Shown: piece after piece, positions 60,050-64,000 of the stretch
Position numbering within the stretch: the first letter of the stretch is position 1
How the letters are laid out: each line of letters opens with the position of its first letter
Assembly: GCA_030737875.1 (NCBI GenBank)
Contig: CM060910.1
Location: 245,862,427 to 245,926,426, forward strand
Origin: Allium sativum
Taxonomy: Eukaryota; Streptophyta; Magnoliopsida; Asparagales; Amaryllidaceae
Direction of reading: 5' to 3'
Length of the DNA stretch: 64,000 bases
The notes under the pieces: model-generated
Seen by the model: only the letters and a program-made list of their open reading frames with translations
What the model was told of the DNA's origin: nothing
Databases searched by the model: none
Made by a program: the position numbers and the translations under genes

Positions 60050-60370
60050 AAAAAACAAATATTGGTGAAATCAAATAGAAGGGAAAATATTGGTGAAATC
60101 AAATAGAAGGGAAATATTTGTGAAACGATTACAAATAGAAATAAAAAGGGAAACATTCGTAAAAGTATTTGCAAATGGAATTGAAAAGGGAATATTCATG
60201 TAGGGAATAAAGAAAAGTTGACAGAAGTACTTATTTGTTATATAAATAGAAAAGTTAAAAGAAATATTTATTTGTTGAATAAATAGAAAAGTTAAAGGGA
60301 ATATTTATTTGTTAAATAAATAGAAGCTAAAAGAGAATAGTTATTTGTTGAGTAAACGAATAGAAAAAGA
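60050..60370. repeat. Degraded 30-40 bp repeats in LTR G
   Basis: Recurring GGGAAAATATTGGTGAAATC and ATATTTATTTGTT(G/A)AATAAA units. Confidence 0.65.
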
Positions 60371-60452
60371 ATCTATTCAAGGGAGGTAATTCAAAGGAAT
60401 TATTCCAAAGGAATTATTCAAAAGAGAAAAGTCAAAGGGATTAATTCAAAAG

Positions 60453-60753
60453 AGTTAATCAACTAGAGTTAATCAACTAGAGTTAAACCGTTGGAGTTAA
60501 ACTGTTAGAGTTAAACAGTTGGAGTTAAACTGTTAAAGTTAAACAGTTGGAGTTAAACTGTTAGAGTTAAACAGTTGGAGTTAAACTGTTAGAGTTAAAC
60601 CGTTGAAGTTAAACTGTCAGAGTTAAACCGTAAAGTTAAACAGTTAGAGTTAGTTAGTTAGAGTTAACCAGTTAGAGTTATTCAGTTAGAGTTATCCAGT
60701 TAGAGTTATTCAGTTAGAATTAACCAGTTAGAGTTAATCAGTTAGAGTTAATC
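60453..60753. repeat. 14-bp minisatellite, about 21 units, in LTR G
   Basis: The unit is GAGTTAAACNGTTR with almost no length change across 300 bp. In the middle GTTGG- and GTTAG-ending units alternate, giving a 28-bp higher-order period. Confidence 0.92.
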
Positions 60754-61079
60754 GTTTTGAGTCAAATCGAACTAGAGTTATTCAAATATAGTAATCGAAT
60801 AAGGGTTAATTGAATATTAGTTATTCAATTAGAATTGATCGAATCTAATTATTCGAGATAGAGTTAAAAATAGACAAAGTTATTTAAGGATGAATTTCCA
60901 TTTAGCACGACTGCTAGCGTAATTCGCAGGGCTGCAGATAGCCTACGGCGGTCGGATGTTTCCTGAGGGAATCAGGCGTAACCATTGTGATCGCTGCGAT
61001 CTAGAGTCAAGCAAATGGTGTTAAATCAAATAGTAATTAATCAATAGAAGTTAATTAAGTCGAGTTAGTCGAGTATTAG

Positions 61080-61370
61080 TAAATTAAGTAGGGTTATTCA
61101 AAAAGGGAATTAATCGAATATCACCTATTCGAAGTAGAGTTATCGAATATAGTTTATTCGAGAAGAGTAATCGAATATAGTTCGTTCGAAGTGTGTTAAA
61201 TCGAATATAGTTATTCGAAGGAGAGAATTATCGAATATGGTTTATTCGAAGTGAGATTTTCGAATATTAGTTATTCGAAGAAAAGGATTATCGAATATTA
61301 GTTATTCGAACAGGGGAATCGAATATAGTTTATTCGAAAGAGAATTATCGGATAGTGATTATTCGAGAGT
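61080..61370. repeat. Array of TCGAATA...TATTCGA palindromes in LTR G
   Basis: About ten units of TCGAATATAGTTATTCGAA type, 20-30 bp apart; each unit is its own inverted repeat. Confidence 0.85.
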
Positions 61371-63489
61371 GAATCATACATGGAAATTCGATTATATCGA
61401 ATCAAGGGAAGTAATGTTTACTTTCCATTTCAAATCAAGTTTTAATTATCTGTTAATAAAGTAGTTGGTTGTTTATTTATCCAAATTAAGATATGGAAAT
61501 ATATTTAAGTTAACATATTTTGAAAGCATGGAATTATAACATTTATAGTTATAATCAAATGATTCAGTAAAGGAAGTGGATTCATAAATAGAATCCGAGA
61601 GTTCGCAAGGAAGTTTCTTAAAGAGTGATTTTTGAACTTTGTCTATTTCGAAGTTAGAAATGTTGTTCAGTTAAGGTCTGAGAGGTAATTATACCCCAAC
61701 TTGATTGACTTCGTTTTAACTAAGAAGTGGATAAGGTTCGAGAGTGAAAGGGGTTAAGTGAATTTAGTTAATGAGCGAAATGGTTGGTGTTGGCATAGCG
61801 ATGTTTATTCAAACATCAGTTTAAACCCAATGAAGGAGATTTGGAAATGTCTTCCAAATGAAAATCAGAAATGTTTTCTGAATATAGAAAATGAGAAATG
61901 GAATTGTTTTCCATTGTTAATAACGTATATTTTCTAAATATAGTAAATAAGAAAAACAGGAAAACAAGAATAAGGAAAAGGGTAAATTTATGATAATTTG
62001 ATGATGAATGATGATTGATCGATAGAATTTCCATCTGGAAATAATATCGTTGTTTGCACACCGACATGTTTTTAATTGATAGTTAAATCACCGACTATCA
62101 AAGTTTTGACCATTTTAACGTTGTTAATATGGAGAGACCGGTCGGATTATTATCTAGAGAATCACTCCGTATTGGCATAAGCGTTGCGAATCAAGTATGC
62201 TGAATATATTGAAGACGGAGTTATGCAAGGGCTATCCTATTTACAGAATAGTGCCTTCGGTTTGTCCAGTCCCAGGACAAACGTGAATGGACGAATGTCT
62301 GACAGAGTATATTCAAAGGATCGCGTAAGTTGATCTCTTCAAACGTATTTACGTTTGGTCGCGGAGGAATTCCTTTCTCTTAGCTGTATACCCGTGGTAT
62401 TTTTGGTGAAATCAATTTGTGATTTGGCGGGTATGACGATGTGGCATTCAAAGTAATGGAGGTGGGATCTGTCAAAAGATACGTTATGACCTCAAGCCTC
62501 ATCCACCGGGAAATGACAAAAATCGGGCAGGCGGCATGGCTATGTGGGTCGCACCCATTAGGATGTATGATCACCTATCTAGAGAAATTCCTTTTGTTCT
62601 TAAATCTATCGATGCTATCCCTTATCGGGAGACGGTTGCTGATCCCAACCGTTGGTGATATACATTCGATACACTCAAGCGAAATGAGTGGTCGGTCATG
62701 TGTGGGCCGGGTTGCAAGATGTTCTTGTTGAACCCAGTGTATTTGCCTCTATAGATACACGTTCGGAAGGTGGTCCCATACCTTGTCAAGTTGGAATCCA
62801 ATCTCCAACAAGTGCCTGCGAGTTTGATTGTATATTATATATGTAGAGCGTGAGATGCAAGCGTTCCACTAGATTTTAATTACTTGTGATTAGACATTAT
62901 TATAATATCAGATAATATATGATTTCCAAAGTGTTTTGGGTTATCGTAAGGTAAAAGCCATCCGTATTTATGAGTGGATTGGTCTTACGATTATCTTTTC
63001 TTTTGAAAAGGATTTTGAAAAGTTAAACCAAATGATTGGAGTTTACTCACACCAGTCCCATGACTGACCCAGAGTTTTATTTTGTTTTGCTTTCCTTAAA
63101 CTCTTGGGTGCCCAAATTTGTACGGGCAGTCAAGTAGTCAGGATTTACAGGTATGCTTGAAGAGCTTGGAGCAGGAGGCTTCAAGATTTTTCTAGCTATT
63201 GATTATTGCGCTGTGATGAAAGTGTTGTACTCTGATAATGGTATGATATACATATACTACTTTGATTTCAAGATATGTTGTCTATTATATTTTATTCGTT
63301 CCGCTGTGAGATTCGTGTTACTCTGATGTTGTTGTGTTCTTCTTCTTCTTCTTCTGTTCTAATTTTCTATCTTATCTATCCTCACCCTCTAATTTCTTTC
63401 TTGGACTACCCGGTAATTTCGACTTTTGATTGTTCGATAGGTGTTATATATCGGATAACCAAGGTCGCTTTTTCCCGGGTCGTTACAGT

Positions 63490-63501
63490 TGGTATAAGAG
63501 C
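63490..63501 (+). other. Primer binding site of element 4
   Basis: TGGTATAAGAGC, one base different from the tRNA-iMet complement, 2 bp after the LTR. Confidence 0.88.
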
Positions 63502-64000
63502 TGAAGGTTAAGTATTACCTTGGCTCTGTGGCGTGATTCAGTAGAGATGGGGTTAGTAATACCCTAGACTGAGTTTGAGTGTATATATATGAGTGAACGT
63601 ATTTGTTATTTGATATAAAATGATTTTATATTGTGGAGATTTATTGGTTGAGTTGTTTATGAATTCTGGTCGATCAGTTTGATCCACTGTATCGATAGGG
63701 GTTTCTAAACGCTTGAATACGATGAACCGACACAGTATGTTTTGAAAAAGGGTGAATGAAATAATTTTACCCAAATTATATTTTGATATAAGTAAAGTAC
63801 AGATATTTGAAATTATTATAGTATATTGAATGTGTTGGTTGTGATTATAATCGAATAAGATTATAAAATGTGGAATGGTTATGTAAATAAAAAATCAAAA
63901 TTCATATAAGTGAAATATATGAAATCAGATGAATTAAATCTGAATTTAAGTTCAGAATTGGAATTAAAATTGCTAAAATTTGAATAAGCGTTGTAAATGG
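63502..64000 (+). other. Leader of element 4, non-coding so far
   Basis: The hairpin GGGTTAGTAATACCC (63550-63564) sits about 60 bp behind the primer site, like the leader hairpins of elements 1-3 and J. No gag start seen before the window ends. Confidence 0.7.

Larger units (their letters stand above)
57574..63487 (+). repeat. 5' LTR (copy G) of element 4, 5,914 bp
   Basis: U3 57574-58528; TATA at 58529; exon-like block to 58706; AT-rich stretch; three repeat arrays (60050-60370, 60453-60753, 61080-61370); an element-4/LTR-I conserved region from 61400 on; GTTCCGCTGTGAG at about 63298; terminal GGGTCGTTACA. Confidence 0.9.
57574..64000 (+). mobile_element. Element 4: 5' LTR and start of interior, inserted in LTR F, runs off the window
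   Basis: TGTAACGGCCCAG at 57574 to GGGTCGTTACA at 63487 makes a 5,914-bp LTR, followed by a near-perfect primer site and a leader. It is a different family from elements 1-3, related to degraded LTR I, but has the same plan: TATA box, short exon-like block with donor, long AT-rich stretch, TTCCGCTG near the end. Whether its interior codes cannot be seen; the ~500 bp in view are non-coding. Confidence 0.9.

Noticed and set aside
1..64000. tRNA, rRNA, snoRNA or intact host genes
   Set aside because: None was recognised on either strand beyond the PMD pseudogene; a covariance-model scan was not possible.

Overview
The window is plant nuclear DNA. It has an AT-rich background, no bacterial-style gene packing, a broken multi-exon gene with a plant mobile domain, and wall-to-wall nested LTR retrotransposons with 5-bp target-site duplications (TSDs) and tRNA-iMet-type primer sites. 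It fits a seed plant, probably a flowering plant, with a large repeat-rich genome; I cannot name the species. By my reading well over 90% of the window is LTR-retrotransposon sequence. I see no intact gene, no tRNA, rRNA or CRISPR array.

Layout. 1-2406: 3' part of a plus-oriented LTR. 2407-10189: an old degraded LTR split by a clean 3,022-bp solo LTR (3616-6637, TSD AATGT). 10197-14498: a minus-strand plant-mobile-domain (PMD/MAIN-like) pseudogene, cut by a 2.8-kb retrotransposon relic (10503-13309, TSD TAAAT). That relic carries a broken gag gene, and its interior appears inverted between its LTRs. 14499-15784: non-TE flank. 15790-29789: element 1, exactly 14.0 kb, minus strand, two nearly identical LTRs of about 6.5 kb around only 1,031 bp of non-coding interior, TSD CATTT. 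29795-30707: flank, including about three units of a ~170-bp tandem repeat. 30708-57573: element 3, plus strand, same plan. Its 5' LTR is split by element 2 (33600-47545, minus strand, TSD GACTT, LTRs 6,633 and 6,273 bp, interior 1,040 bp). Its 3' LTR is interrupted at 57573 by element 4. 57574-64000: element 4, plus strand, 5' LTR of 5,914 bp, primer site and the first ~500 bp of interior; it leaves the window.

The main discovery candidate is elements 1-3: non-autonomous Ty3/gypsy-type elements that are almost entirely LTR (LTR:interior about 6:1), the reverse of the usual proportions. Each LTR has a common plan that can be read despite sequence drift. In order these are a ~0.9-kb U3, a GC-rich 5' exon-like block ending in a splice-donor match, an AT-rich stretch packed with AAAAAT-ATTTTT palindromes, a conserved twin hairpin, a block of repeated long hairpins, and a TTCCGCTG motif close to the LTR end. 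The short interiors keep only a primer site, a leader hairpin, a pre-PPT hairpin and a polypurine tract. The gag-bearing relic at 10503-13309 shares LTR segments and the leader hairpin, so it is the best local clue to an autonomous partner supplying proteins in trans.

All coordinates were placed by eye. LTR boundaries with TSDs should be base-accurate; array and degraded-element edges are approximate.
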